Origin: Lachnospiraceae bacterium
Lineage (GTDB): Bacteria > Bacillota > Clostridia > Lachnospirales > Lachnospiraceae
Length of the DNA: 48,492 bases
Assembly (NCBI GenBank): GCA_022764445.1
Contig: JALERT010000121.1
Location: forward strand, 1 to 48,492
Reading direction: 5' to 3'
The number at the start of each line of letters is the position of its first letter. The first letter of the stretch is position 1. Under the pieces are notes generated by a model. That model was not told the origin of the DNA. It saw only the letters and a list, made by a program, of their open reading frames with translations, and did not search any database. Of this stretch, positions 33,826-42,636 are shown in pieces. Both the position numbers and the translations under genes were made by a program.

Positions 33826-35922
33826 ATGAAAAAAATAATTTTAAATATCTCAAAACACGCTGCCATATTTCTGCTTTCTTTATCTTTGGTTTTACTTTTT
33901 ATAAATACCTCTCCTACTAAGTCATTTAATAAATCAGAGGTTAATCATGTTTCTGCTAAAGTATCTAAGAAAAAAACAGTTAAAAAACGTTCACCATATG
34001 ACAATATTAAACTTTCAACAATAAGATGTATAAACTCACGCACATATAAATTATCATTTGAAAGTAATAAAATTCTTTTAAAAAAAGAACTGAAAAAATC
34101 TTATATTTCTCTATCCAAAAATAAAAAGAAGTTAAAGGCAAATTTTCATTCAATATCTGATAATGGCAAAAAAATAACATACCTTATGGATAAACCTTCT
34201 ATAAGACTATTAAATCCAGGTGATGGTTCAATGAACGGCAGCTTTAATGTCACATTCTCATTCTGTAAATATAAAACAACTGCAATGTATACAGAAAAAA
34301 TAATTAAGAATTCCATAACGGGATTTATACTTGCATCTGATGGAACTCCTGTTTCTGCTGCATCTATCTCTCTTAAGTACGGGAATTCAAAAAAACTTAG
34401 CTGTAAATCAGATAATAATGGTCAGTATACACTTTCCGCCAGGGAAGAAACAGATGGAACCCTGACTGTCCAAAAAAGCGGATACAACGAACAAACTATT
34501 GACAATATATCAACAAATACAGACGCTGCATTATGCCAGAATTTTATTTTAAGTCAAAAAGATGATCAACCACTTACTGCAGTTTTTCATATATCAAATG
34601 ATAATAAACAATCAGTTTCTAATGCCGTAATTGACATTATTGCAGATAATAAATCAATTGCTCATCTCAATACTGATACGGATGGTAATATCATTATTAG
34701 TAATACTGAAAGACCATTATTTACTAATCCTTTTACTATAATTAATATCGCTGATAACTATAAGGATATACAATACAGTAATGAAAATTATAAATATAAT
34801 AATACAACAATAAATACTGTTGATATAGACAGACAACAAACATATACTTTTTCTATATCAGAAAGTAAACAAAATAATAGTACTTCATATAATTCTATGC
34901 AATTTGATTTTTCATTTAATGATGTAGTAACCAACGACACATTATTCGAAATTCAACTTTGTGATGCCAAACCTCTCTCAATAGATACAAACCTATCCAT
35001 AAATTGGGACAATGATAATTTAAAACATGATTCATCATATTTTAAAATAGATCTTTTTTCTCTTAATGACATTTATCCTCAATCAAAACCTATAATCAGT
35101 TACAATTGTACAATACCTGATGATATAAAAGATAATAATATAATTTACTTTAACCAACTTATTAATTCAAATTACAACAGCACTATGCCCAAAATATCAG
35201 ATGGTCTGTATTACTTTTGTATAGAAGCATACTCTGATAAAAATTTACCTGTAGGAAGTACCAATATCACTCCTGTCACCATACAAAACGGTTCATTTAA
35301 AAATGTTATTGCTACCATTCAAGACTTATGTTCTAAAGAGTTTACGGCATTTATAAATTTACCTGATACACGCGATGATTTTAACAATGAAGAATTTACA
35401 TCAAGCATTTCATTAATGCTCTGTCAAAATAAGGGCAACCTTGTAATACCGGTTGCCCCAATTAATATAGACAAATGTAATTTTCACTTTAAGGATGATA
35501 CTTCATGCTGTATCTCATCACTTATTTTATCAAATTTATCACAGAATACAGATTACACAATTATTCCATACTCATCTGACAGTAAATTGACAATCGCCTC
35601 TTCTTATTCATTTAATACAAGTGATAACACTTCAAAAGATACTATACAATGCATTTCATCCGGATGTATCAACAATGATATGATTTTTTCTGAACTGTTT
35701 CAACAAAACAGCTCTTTATCAACAACATTATCTGCACATACAGTAATTGATAATCATGATATCAGATCATCTGTTAATTATCCTAATTCCGTTTTATGTT
35801 TTTACGATGATGATTACAATATATCTTCTTTATCATGTATTAATACATCACTTGTAGGTTTTCTTACATCATCATACAAAAGGCCATTTGATGTATATAC
35901 CAATAATTATTGTATTAAATAA
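33826..35922 (+). CDS. Secreted surface protein with carboxypeptidase-regulatory-like domain
   Basis: A 698-aa protein with a signal peptide (residues 1-30; HAAIFLLSLSLVLLFINTS) followed by a lysine-rich stretch (VSKKKTVKKRS). At about residues 163-235 is a CarboxypepD_reg-like beta-sandwich: ITGFILASDGTPVSAASIS, GQYTLSAREETDGTLTVQKS and GYNEQTIDNIS. A second similar unit follows (VSNAVIDIIADNKSIAHLNT). The remaining 430 residues are Asn/Asp/Ser-rich beta-type sequence with no recognised family or catalytic motif. The leader phrase NTSPTKSFN resembles NFSPVKSY in the FN3 protein, and both genes carry the same kind of leader hairpin. Probably a surface or adhesion protein. Confidence 0.8.
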   Translation: MKKIILNISKHAAIFLLSLSLVLLFINTSPTKSFNKSEVNHVSAKVSKKKTVKKRSPYDNIKLSTIRCINSRTYKLSFESNKILLKKELKKSYISLSKNKKKLKANFHSISDNGKKITYLMDKPSIRLLNPGDGSMNGSFNVTFSFCKYKTTAMYTEKIIKNSITGFILASDGTPVSAASISLKYGNSKKLSCKSDNNGQYTLSAREETDGTLTVQKSGYNEQTIDNISTNTDAALCQNFILSQKDDQPLTAVFHISNDNKQSVSNAVIDIIADNKSIAHLNTDTDGNIIISNTERPLFTNPFTIINIADNYKDIQYSNENYKYNNTTINTVDIDRQQTYTFSISESKQNNSTSYNSMQFDFSFNDVVTNDTLFEIQLCDAKPLSIDTNLSINWDNDNLKHDSSYFKIDLFSLNDIYPQSKPIISYNCTIPDDIKDNNIIYFNQLINSNYNSTMPKISDGLYYFCIEAYSDKNLPVGSTNITPVTIQNGSFKNVIATIQDLCSKEFTAFINLPDTRDDFNNEEFTSSISLMLCQNKGNLVIPVAPINIDKCNFHFKDDTSCCISSLILSNLSQNTDYTIIPYSSDSKLTIASSYSFNTSDNTSKDTIQCISSGCINNDMIFSELFQQNSSLSTTLSAHTVIDNHDIRSSVNYPNSVLCFYDDDYNISSLSCINTSLVGFLTSSYKRPFDVYTNNYCIK

Positions 35923-35945
35923 ATTTTCATCTTTTTAATTTATTG

Positions 35946-35958
35946 TTACAGTTCACAC
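35946..35958. repeat. Isolated terminal repeat TTACAGTTCACAC
   Basis: The 13 bases match the terminal inverted repeat of the long palindromic elements exactly, and the next bases (CCAACA) resemble the inner side of an element's right end (CCTAACA) read on the other strand. No partner end is found nearby. It lies between the convergent 698-aa protein gene and pdp, so it is probably a remnant. Confidence 0.6.
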
Positions 35959-35969
35959 CCAACAATTTA

Positions 35970-37292
35970 TTATAAAAATACTACTCCTGATGATGATACA
36001 AATGCAATTATTGTTTTTTGCTTTTCAACCTGCTTATCACCAAATCTGTATCCATTTTTCAAAAAACTAATTGCCTGCTTAATTTTATCTTTGTCAGAAG
36101 AAAATAATTCTGCGATTACATCTCCTTTTTTTATAAAATCACCTGTCTTTTTATAAAATTTTATACCTGCAGTATAATCAACATCGCTTTCCTTAATTTC
36201 TCTTCCAGCTCCCAGTATAACCGATGTTTTACCACAAATTTCTGTATCCATATGTTCGATATAACAATCTTTTTCTGCTATCCACTTTTCTGAATATAAT
36301 GCCTTATCAAACATATCAATATCATATATGTAGTCTTTATTTCCACCCTGGGCCTGTACCATATCTGAAAACTTTTTAAGTGCAGAACCATTATTTATTG
36401 CTTCTTTAGCCATAATCTTACACTCTTCAATTTTTCCTTTGCCGGCAAGACACAACATTTCTGCAGAAAACTGTATACATATCTCATTAAAGTCATCTGG
36501 ACCATTACCATTTAATGTTTCTATAGCCTCAATAACCTCAAGATTATTACCAACAGATACTCCAAGTGGAATATCCATATTAGTAATATAAGCGACTGTT
36601 TCTTTTCCGGCTCCCTCACCTATTGTAACCATCTTAGATGCAAGACTTATAGCATCTTCTACTGATTTCATAAAAGCTCCGCTTCCAACCGTTACATCTA
36701 AAACAATCTTATCGCTTCCGGAAGCGAGCTTTTTACTCATTATAGATGATGCAATCAATGGAATACTGTCAACAGTTGCCGTAACATCCCTCAATGCATA
36801 TAATTTTTTATCTGCCGTTGCAATTTCTGCGGACTGTCCAATTATTGATACACCTATATTATTAACATTATCATAAAATTCTCTTTCAGAAATATCTATC
36901 CTGTATCCTGGTATAGATTCCAGCTTATCTATTGTACCACCTGTAAATCCTAAACCTCGTCCACTCATTTTAGCTACTTTTCCACCACAGGCAGCGACAA
37001 CAGGACCAACAACAAGAGTTGTCTTATCTCCTACTCCTCCTGTACTATGTTTATCTACTTTTATTCCTGATATTGCTGATAAATCTACTATATCACCGGA
37101 TTTTTCCATGGCAATTGTCATTTCAAGTAATTCGTTATCGCTCATTCCCATATAATATACTGCCATAAGAAAAGCTGACATCTGATAATCAGGTATGCTC
37201 CCATCTACATATCCATTTATCATATATCTTATCTCTTCATCAGATAACTCTTTTCCTTTTTTCTTTTTGTCTATAATATCATACATTCTCAT
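35970..37292 (-). CDS. pdp: Pyrimidine-nucleoside phosphorylase
   Basis: Phosphorolysis of uridine, thymidine or deoxyuridine to base plus (deoxy)ribose-1-phosphate, in pyrimidine salvage. The 440-aa protein shows the family's phosphate-binding signature region KHSTGGVGDKTTLVVGPVVA and SGRGLGFTGGTIDKLESIPG near residues 80-125, the substrate loop YALRDVTATVDSIPLIASSI, and the C-terminal barrel-sandwich domain. Length and composition fit Firmicutes Pdp or thymidine phosphorylase (DeoA); sequence by eye does not settle specificity. The ATG has GAGGA six bases upstream. cdd lies 97 nt upstream on the same strand: cytidine to uridine to uracil makes a short logical pathway. Confidence 0.93.
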   Translation of the reverse strand: MRMYDIIDKKKKGKELSDEEIRYMINGYVDGSIPDYQMSAFLMAVYYMGMSDNELLEMTIAMEKSGDIVDLSAISGIKVDKHSTGGVGDKTTLVVGPVVAACGGKVAKMSGRGLGFTGGTIDKLESIPGYRIDISEREFYDNVNNIGVSIIGQSAEIATADKKLYALRDVTATVDSIPLIASSIMSKKLASGSDKIVLDVTVGSGAFMKSVEDAISLASKMVTIGEGAGKETVAYITNMDIPLGVSVGNNLEVIEAIETLNGNGPDDFNEICIQFSAEMLCLAGKGKIEECKIMAKEAINNGSALKKFSDMVQAQGGNKDYIYDIDMFDKALYSEKWIAEKDCYIEHMDTEICGKTSVILGAGREIKESDVDYTAGIKFYKKTGDFIKKGDVIAELFSSDKDKIKQAISFLKNGYRFGDKQVEKQKTIIAFVSSSGVVFL

Positions 37293-37389
37293 AAGTAGTC
37301 CTCACAATACAATACCTTCTTTACATATATGTTTATTTTTATAAAGATCTTTTTACTCTAAATAACATTCTTTACTATATAGTAAAAAA

Positions 37390-37806
37390 TTATAATAGTT
37401 GTGCAGGTCCAAATCCTTTTGGAAGAAGTTCTTTTAATGTGTATACCTTATATTCTTTAATTGATTTTACAAGTATAATCTGAAATGTTTCCGGATTACA
37501 AAATTCTGACATAACCTGTAAACATACACCACAAGGCGGACAAAAATCTTTTACTTTATCATATCCACCTACTATTACTATTCTTTTAAAATTCCTTTTG
37601 CCTTCACTAACTGCCTTAAATATAGCTGCTCTTTCAGCACATATTGTTGCCGTATATCCTGCATTTTCAATATTACATCCTGCATATAAACTTCCGTCGT
37701 TTGCTTCCACACATGCACCCACATGAAATTTTGAGTATGGAGCATATGCCCTTTTCCTTACAGCAAGTGCCATCTTAATCATCATTTCCAATTGATCTGT
37801 TTCCAT
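37390..37806 (-). CDS. cdd: Cytidine deaminase
   Basis: Converts cytidine and deoxycytidine to uridine and deoxyuridine. A 138-aa tetramer-type enzyme. The zinc site is visible as TICAERAAIFKAV (Cys ligand and catalytic Glu) and PPCGVCLQVMSEF (two Cys ligands); the N-terminus has RAYAPYSKFHVGACVEA, binding the sugar. The start follows AGGAG. It is the first gene of a two-gene salvage unit with pdp. Confidence 0.96.
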   Translation of the reverse strand: METDQLEMMIKMALAVRKRAYAPYSKFHVGACVEANDGSLYAGCNIENAGYTATICAERAAIFKAVSEGKRNFKRIVIVGGYDKVKDFCPPCGVCLQVMSEFCNPETFQIILVKSIKEYKVYTLKELLPKGFGPAQLL

Positions 37807-37890
37807 AATTTTTCATTCTCCTATTCATTTTTTATTTATATTTTACCACCATTGTTTTTTTTCCACAATCAAATAATCTTCAATCAGATG

Positions 37891-38104
37891 TTACAGTTCA
37901 CACTATATCAGTACCACATAATATTCAAGCTTGCTTGTTATATTATGTAGTGCTGATATAGTGGAATAGCCTAACATTTCCTTAATGAATAAAACACAAG
38001 CTGCAAAGCAGCGACTGACAGCAGTCGATAACTATACTACTTTTTAAATATAAAAACTGCTGGCAGGTTTTATGAATGTAGTGAATGTTAGGTGTGAACT
38101 GTAA
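37891..38104. repeat. Full-length palindromic element (copy 1), 214 bp
   Basis: Ends are perfect 13-bp inverted repeats, TTACAGTTCACAC (37891-37903) and GTGTGAACTGTAA (38092-38104). Inside are hairpin 1 (about 37904-37960, TATATCAGT... with ...GCTGATATA) and hairpin 2, whose base CCTAACATT pairs with AATGTTAGG and whose upper part is AATGAATAAAAC with GTTTTATGAAT. Small inner hairpins include AGCTGC/GCAGC(T). There is no open reading frame, hence no self-encoded transposase. It resembles a non-autonomous mobile palindrome (MITE-like) or a structured RNA gene. Confidence 0.8.
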
Positions 38105-38308
38105 TAAACGTGTAACCACGTAATAAAACTTTAATAAAAATTCTCTTTAATATACATTGATTTCATAATATAATAGATATGTATGTGAAAAATGATATTA
38201 TCTTACTTGACCTGAATTTCTTAATCTTACATGAACAATATACTCTATTTATCATTTTGTATCATACATAATTATTAATATATGACTATTCATATATAGG
38301 AGGTATTT
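38105..38308. other. AT-rich upstream region of the glycosyltransferase gene
   Basis: About 200 nt of AT-rich DNA with several TATAAT-like boxes (for example in CATAATATAATAG near 38170) but no -35/-10 pair I can defend. GGAGG precedes the ATG at 38309. No gene or RNA is visible. Confidence 0.4.
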
Positions 38309-39325
38309 ATGAAATTACTTAGTGTTACAATCCCATGTTATAATTCACAGGAATATATGGAACATGCTATTGAATCAGCTCTTGTTGGTGGTGATGATAT
38401 AGAGATTCTTATTGTTGATGATGGTTCTAAAGATAATACATTAGAAATTGCCCAAAAGTATGAGAAGCAATATCCAAATATAGTACGTGCCATACACAAA
38501 GAAAATGGCGGACATGGTTCTGCTGTTAATACCGGTATTGCCAATGCAAAGGGACTTTATTTTAAGGTTCTTGACAGTGATGACTGGTTCGATAAAGAAA
38601 GTCTTTTAAAAGTTATTAACTTTCTTAGAGATATAGTTACAAATTCTATTTCACTTGATATGTTAATTTGTAATTATGTATATGAAAAACCAAGCGCTCA
38701 CAAAAGAAAAGTAATAAATTACTTTGGTGCTATTCCAAAAGATAAATTCATTAGTTGGAATGATGTTAAACATTTCAGAATGAGTCAGAATCTTCTGATG
38801 CATTCTATTATATATAAAACAAAACTTCTTCGTGACTGTAATCTCAAACTTCCTGAGCATACTTTCTATGTTGATAATATATATGCATACACACCTCTTC
38901 CATATGTAAAGAAAATGTATTATTTAAATGTCGATTTATACAGATATTTTATAGGAAGAGATGACCAGTCTGTAAACGAAGCTGTTATGACCAAAAGAAT
39001 AGATCAACAGATTAAGGTTACAAAGCTTATGATTGATTCCTGCAATCTTAATTCAATCAAAAACCGTAAGCTTCGTAATTACATGACTAAATATCTTGCA
39101 ATGATGATGATTGTAAGTTCAGCACTTCTTGTAAATGAAGGCTCACCTGAAAGTTTATCAAAGAGAAAAGAACTTTGGCATTATCTTAAAAATAAGAGTA
39201 AAAAAACTTACAATATCATTACACATACCAAACTTGGTTTACCACTTCAAATGAAAAGTAAATCCGGAAGAAAAGTAATTGTTTGGTGTTACCATTTATT
39301 TAACAGAATATACGGATTTAATTAA
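38309..39325 (+). CDS. Family 2 glycosyltransferase
   Basis: A 338-aa GT-A fold enzyme of family GT2. It has SVTIPCYNSQEYMEHAIESAL, the nucleotide-binding ILIVDDGSKDNT, HKENGGHGSAVNTGI, and the metal-binding VLDSDDWFD. These features predict transfer of a sugar from a nucleotide-sugar to a surface glycan or lipid. There are no transmembrane helices, so it acts on the cytoplasmic side. The 32-nt gap to the alarmone synthetase suggests co-transcription. The acceptor is unknown. Confidence 0.92.
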   Translation: MKLLSVTIPCYNSQEYMEHAIESALVGGDDIEILIVDDGSKDNTLEIAQKYEKQYPNIVRAIHKENGGHGSAVNTGIANAKGLYFKVLDSDDWFDKESLLKVINFLRDIVTNSISLDMLICNYVYEKPSAHKRKVINYFGAIPKDKFISWNDVKHFRMSQNLLMHSIIYKTKLLRDCNLKLPEHTFYVDNIYAYTPLPYVKKMYYLNVDLYRYFIGRDDQSVNEAVMTKRIDQQIKVTKLMIDSCNLNSIKNRKLRNYMTKYLAMMMIVSSALLVNEGSPESLSKRKELWHYLKNKSKKTYNIITHTKLGLPLQMKSKSGRKVIVWCYHLFNRIYGFN

Positions 39326-39356
39326 TTTGAAGTGTACTACCAAAAGGAGGAAAATT

Positions 39357-40100
39357 ATGCAACCACCAATTTATCGTGATGAAGAAGAAGAATGGAATCG
39401 AGCATTACTTCTATATAATGCAGTTCTTAAGGAAATATGTACAAAACTTGAAATACTAAATAATGAATTTAAACTTGCTCACCAGTATAATCCTATTGAA
39501 CACATTTCATCACGTATTAAAACACCTGAAAGCATTGCCAGAAAAATGCGTATGAACAACAGAGAATTAACTGTTGAAAATGTAATAAGATATGTTAATG
39601 ATGTTGCAGGTGTAAGAATTATCTGTTCATTTACTTCAGATATATATCGTATTGCAGATGCAATTGCAAAGCAAAATGATGTTACAGTTTTAAAAGTTAA
39701 AGATTATATTGCTAATCCTAAACCAAATGGTTATACAAGTTATCATATGATAGTTACTATTCCAATTTTTTTATCAAATGACGTTATTGATACAAAAGTA
39801 GAGATACAGATTCGCACAATAGCAATGGACTTTTGGGCTAGTCTTGAGCATAAAATATATTATAAATTTGACGGAAAAGCACCTGATGGAATACGCGAAG
39901 AACTAAAAGAATGTGCTAATATTATATCTTTTCTTGATCAGAAAATGCTTTCTATTAATGAAAATGTTAAACACTATCATGAAGATTTTAATGGTGGAAC
40001 TGCTATGACGGGAAATGTTCCGTCAGATGTTACAAATAATAGTTCAGAAATTATTCCTGATGAACTTAAATCATTATATGGTTCTATTACTTCTGACTGA
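39357..40100 (+). CDS. Small alarmone synthetase (GTP pyrophosphokinase, RelQ/RelP type)
   Basis: Makes (p)ppGpp from ATP and GDP or GTP, the stringent-response alarmone. The 247-aa protein has only the RelA/SpoT synthetase domain: SRIKTPESIARKMRM, YVNDVAGVRIICSF with the metal-binding Asp, NGYTSYHMIVTIPI, and VEIQIRTIAMDFWASLEHK. No HD hydrolase, TGS or ACT domain is present. RelQ and RelP cannot be separated by eye. The ATG at 39357 follows AAAGGAGG; the reading from 39279 overlaps the preceding gene and lacks a site. It ends in a strong terminator. The C-terminal 35 residues are polar and probably disordered. Confidence 0.94.
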   Translation: MQPPIYRDEEEEWNRALLLYNAVLKEICTKLEILNNEFKLAHQYNPIEHISSRIKTPESIARKMRMNNRELTVENVIRYVNDVAGVRIICSFTSDIYRIADAIAKQNDVTVLKVKDYIANPKPNGYTSYHMIVTIPIFLSNDVIDTKVEIQIRTIAMDFWASLEHKIYYKFDGKAPDGIREELKECANIISFLDQKMLSINENVKHYHEDFNGGTAMTGNVPSDVTNNSSEIIPDELKSLYGSITSD

Positions 40101-40122
40101 TTACTTACTATTTATACCTAAT

Positions 40123-40167
40123 AAAAAACTCTAATGTTTGCTTATACAACATTAGAGTTTTTTATTT
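40123..40167. terminator. Strong terminator after the alarmone synthetase
   Basis: AAAAAACTCTAATGTT (40123-40138) pairs perfectly with AACATTAGAGTTTTTT (40148-40163), then ATTTTT. It is symmetrical and can serve both strands. Confidence 0.92.
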
Positions 40168-40226
40168 TTACTGTTCACACTTTATCAGCAAAATATAAAA
40201 TTAAAGCTTTCTTGTTATAATTTCTT
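40168..40226. repeat. Degenerate 5' part of the palindromic element (copy 4)
   Basis: TTACTGTTCACAC (40168-40180, one mismatch to the terminal repeat), then TTTATCAGCAAAATATAAAA and AAGCTTTCTTGTTATAA, which follow the first 60 bases of copies 1 and 2 with several changes. Hairpin 1 is no longer complete and the right half is absent. It starts immediately after the T-run of the preceding terminator. Confidence 0.6.
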
Positions 40227-40234
40227 AAACACAC

Positions 40235-41179
40235 CTATCTTATACATACATTTATCATATATACTAAAAAAATACTAACCATAATACAACCTATACTTTT
40301 TGTTTTTATCTTTCTAAATTTACATAACCCCCATACAATAATATATGAAACACATATAAAAATAAGATCATATATATTATAAATTGTAATATGAATATTA
40401 TTTATTATAGATGATATTCCTAATCCTAAAGTACTTAATATACATGCTATTATATATTTATTGCTTATATTTTTTATATTATTTTCTCTTTGATTTTCTT
40501 TTTTATCTTCTTTATTCTCTTTGCTTATATTATATTTTATTATACTAATTATATTTGGAACATTTATTACTACAGGTAAGATACACAATCCAATTATATT
40601 CTTCCTTATCTTTATCCCACCTGAATACATAATTACGCAATTTACTATAACTGATGTTCCAATTATATTACATATTATATTTAAGGCAACAAACAGTATC
40701 TCTTTTTTATCATTTATTACAACATTCTTTATTTTCTGGATAAGTTTATTTATATTTTCTTTTATATATCCATATCCAGTATACAAAATAAATATTATAT
40801 TCAATAATATTATAATTATTCCGTCAAATTTTGATATATAATTAATTTTTACAGATAATTGTAATAAATAATCTCCTGATAAAAATAATATAATTATCAT
40901 CATTATTATTCCATAATTTAAAGTAACTATAAGATTATTATCTCTTTCGTTTTCATTATCTGTCATCATATTTATACCTGTCACTACCAACAGGTATATA
41001 ATATTACTTCCTATTACAATTCCAAAACTTATCTCACTATTCTCAAATAAGCCTGCTACTATACTTCCAACTGTTATTGGCAATAAAATAGCAGCTATTC
41101 TTTCAAATGCTGCTATTTTGTATACTTTATTTGAAAAGTATGATGCCATAAACAATAATACCATACCAAATAATATCAT
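40235..41179 (-). CDS. Polytopic membrane protein, distantly cation/Ca2+ exchanger-like
   Basis: A 314-aa protein with about ten hydrophobic helices and a short charged loop near the middle (SKENKEDKKENQRENNIKN). The segment ISFGIVIGSNIIYLLVVTGI strongly recalls the alpha-repeat of CaCA family exchangers (GNVIGSNIFN followed by a hydrophobic helix). NIIGLCILPVVINVPNIISII recalls the second half's IGLT...SLPEL motif, but the acidic ion-binding residue is missing in both. It may be an inactivated or altered exchanger; the likeness is by eye only. Its ATG lies 3 nt after the DUF4446 stop and the ribosome binding site is inside that gene, so it is the last gene of the par operon. Confidence 0.65.
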   Translation of the reverse strand: MILFGMVLLFMASYFSNKVYKIAAFERIAAILLPITVGSIVAGLFENSEISFGIVIGSNIIYLLVVTGINMMTDNENERDNNLIVTLNYGIIMMIIILFLSGDYLLQLSVKINYISKFDGIIIILLNIIFILYTGYGYIKENINKLIQKIKNVVINDKKEILFVALNIICNIIGTSVIVNCVIMYSGGIKIRKNIIGLCILPVVINVPNIISIIKYNISKENKEDKKENQRENNIKNISNKYIIACILSTLGLGISSIINNIHITIYNIYDLIFICVSYIIVWGLCKFRKIKTKSIGCIMVSIFLVYMINVCIR

Positions 41180-41182
41180 TAC

Positions 41183-41716
41183 TTACCTCTTTTCAATATC
41201 GTATAAATTCTTTAATCCTGTATTTGCCTTAGCCTCATCAAGTGCCTGTTGTTCTTCCTCAGATAATATTACAAATGCTTCTCCGTTTATAACTTCTTTT
41301 GTGTATGTATAACATCCATCCTTAGAACTATGCATAGAATTTAATATAAATCCATTATTTTCTGCTGTAAGCAATACCAATACAAAGCTTAACTTTCCGC
41401 CAATTTCCTTAAATGCATCATATTTTACTAACCCAATTTTTTGATAAGCTGTTGCAAGCTGACCATTTATTGCTTTGATATTTGAATTTATTTTATTTAC
41501 ATCAGCTTCAAGAACATCAATTGCTGAAAATTTATCAAGAATAGCTTTTTCTAAATTTTTTCCATTTTCTCCATCCATAAATTTTCTGTATTTTTTTCTT
41601 GTACCTGCATCTTTTACCATTGTAACAATTAATAAAATAAATAGAAGTAAAATTACTCCTGCCATTCCTATTATAACATATCCTATGTCTATTCCAAATT
41701 GATTAAATAAATCCAT
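41183..41716 (-). CDS. DUF4446 family membrane-anchored protein
   Basis: A 177-aa protein with one N-terminal transmembrane helix (about residues 12-34), a short basic stretch (GTRKKYRKFM), a coiled-coil-like region (IDVLEADVNKINSNIKAIN) and a conserved domain with IGLVKYDAFKEIGGKLSFVL and GCYTYTKEVINGEAFVILSEEE. This matches DUF4446, which in Clostridia commonly follows parB. The role is not known. It begins 16 nt after the parB stop with AAAGGGGA upstream and is tightly followed by a polytopic protein, so a membrane function tied to chromosome segregation is a reasonable inference. Confidence 0.85.
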   Translation of the reverse strand: MDLFNQFGIDIGYVIIGMAGVILLLFILLIVTMVKDAGTRKKYRKFMDGENGKNLEKAILDKFSAIDVLEADVNKINSNIKAINGQLATAYQKIGLVKYDAFKEIGGKLSFVLVLLTAENNGFILNSMHSSKDGCYTYTKEVINGEAFVILSEEEQQALDEAKANTGLKNLYDIEKR

Positions 41717-41732
41717 AATTATCCCCTTTCAC

Positions 41733-42635
41733 TTATTGAATTCTATTCATCATTTCCATAATTCTTTCTAATTCATCCTGTGAATAATATTCTATCTCTA
41801 TTTTTCCCTTATCTCTTGTCTTATGATTTATACTAACCTTTGTTCCCATCAATACTTTCATTTTTTCTTCATACTGTTTATATACCATTTCCTCTTGAGG
41901 AGTAAATACTTCCTTTTTTTCTACCTTTTTAATTTTACCTTCCGTACTTACTTTTCTCACAAGTTTTTCTGTTTCCCTTACACTTAACTTTTCATCAAAG
42001 ACCTTTACTGCAATTTCATACTGCAAATCATTATCTTCTATTGATAATAAAGCTCTTGCATGTCCACTTTTTATTTTTTCTTCGATAACCATACACCTGA
42101 CTCTTTCATCAAGTTTTAACAATCTCAATGAATTTGTTATCGCTACACGGCTTTTTGAAACTTTTTCTGCTACTTCATCCTGCTTCAAATGATATTCATC
42201 AATTAATCTTTGAAATGCTTCTGCTTCTTCAATTGGATTTAAGTCTTCTCTCTGTAAGTTTTCTATAAGAGCTACTTCCATAATTTGCTGGCTTGTATAA
42301 TCTTTTACAATCACAGGTACTTTCTTTAATCCTGCAATTCTTGCTGCTCTCCATCTTCTTTCACCTGCAATTATATTATAAAAGCCATTCTCAGTTTTTT
42401 TAACAATTAATGGTTCAATCATTCCATGCTGTTTTATAGAATCTGCTAAATCATTTAATGAATCCTCATCAAAGTTTTTTCTTGGCTGCTGTCCATTAGG
42501 TTCAATTTTATTTATATCAATCGTATCTACTTCTTTTACGACTTCTTTTACTTTTGTAATACTATCATTATTACTTTTTTCTTTTCCAGGTATTAATACA
42601 TCTATTCCTTTACCTAATCCTCTTTTTGATGGCAT
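41733..42635 (-). CDS. parB: Chromosome partitioning protein ParB (Spo0J)
   Basis: Binds parS, spreads as a CTP-dependent clamp and loads SMC near the origin. The 300-aa protein begins MPSKRGLGKGIDVLIPG, the ParA-interacting end. The CTPase boxes follow: EPNGQQPRKNFDEDSLNDLADSI and IAGERRWRAARIAG, with the arginine patch in ENLQREDLNPIEEA. A helix-turn-helix DEVAEKVSKSRVAITNSLRLL and a C-terminal dimer domain complete it. The ATG at 42635 has GAAAGGGGA upstream within the end of parA; the longer TTG reading at 42653 overlaps that site. One base separates it from parA, so translation is coupled. Confidence 0.96.
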   Translation of the reverse strand: MPSKRGLGKGIDVLIPGKEKSNNDSITKVKEVVKEVDTIDINKIEPNGQQPRKNFDEDSLNDLADSIKQHGMIEPLIVKKTENGFYNIIAGERRWRAARIAGLKKVPVIVKDYTSQQIMEVALIENLQREDLNPIEEAEAFQRLIDEYHLKQDEVAEKVSKSRVAITNSLRLLKLDERVRCMVIEEKIKSGHARALLSIEDNDLQYEIAVKVFDEKLSVRETEKLVRKVSTEGKIKKVEKKEVFTPQEEMVYKQYEEKMKVLMGTKVSINHKTRDKGKIEIEYYSQDELERIMEMMNRIQ

Positions 42636-42636
42636 A

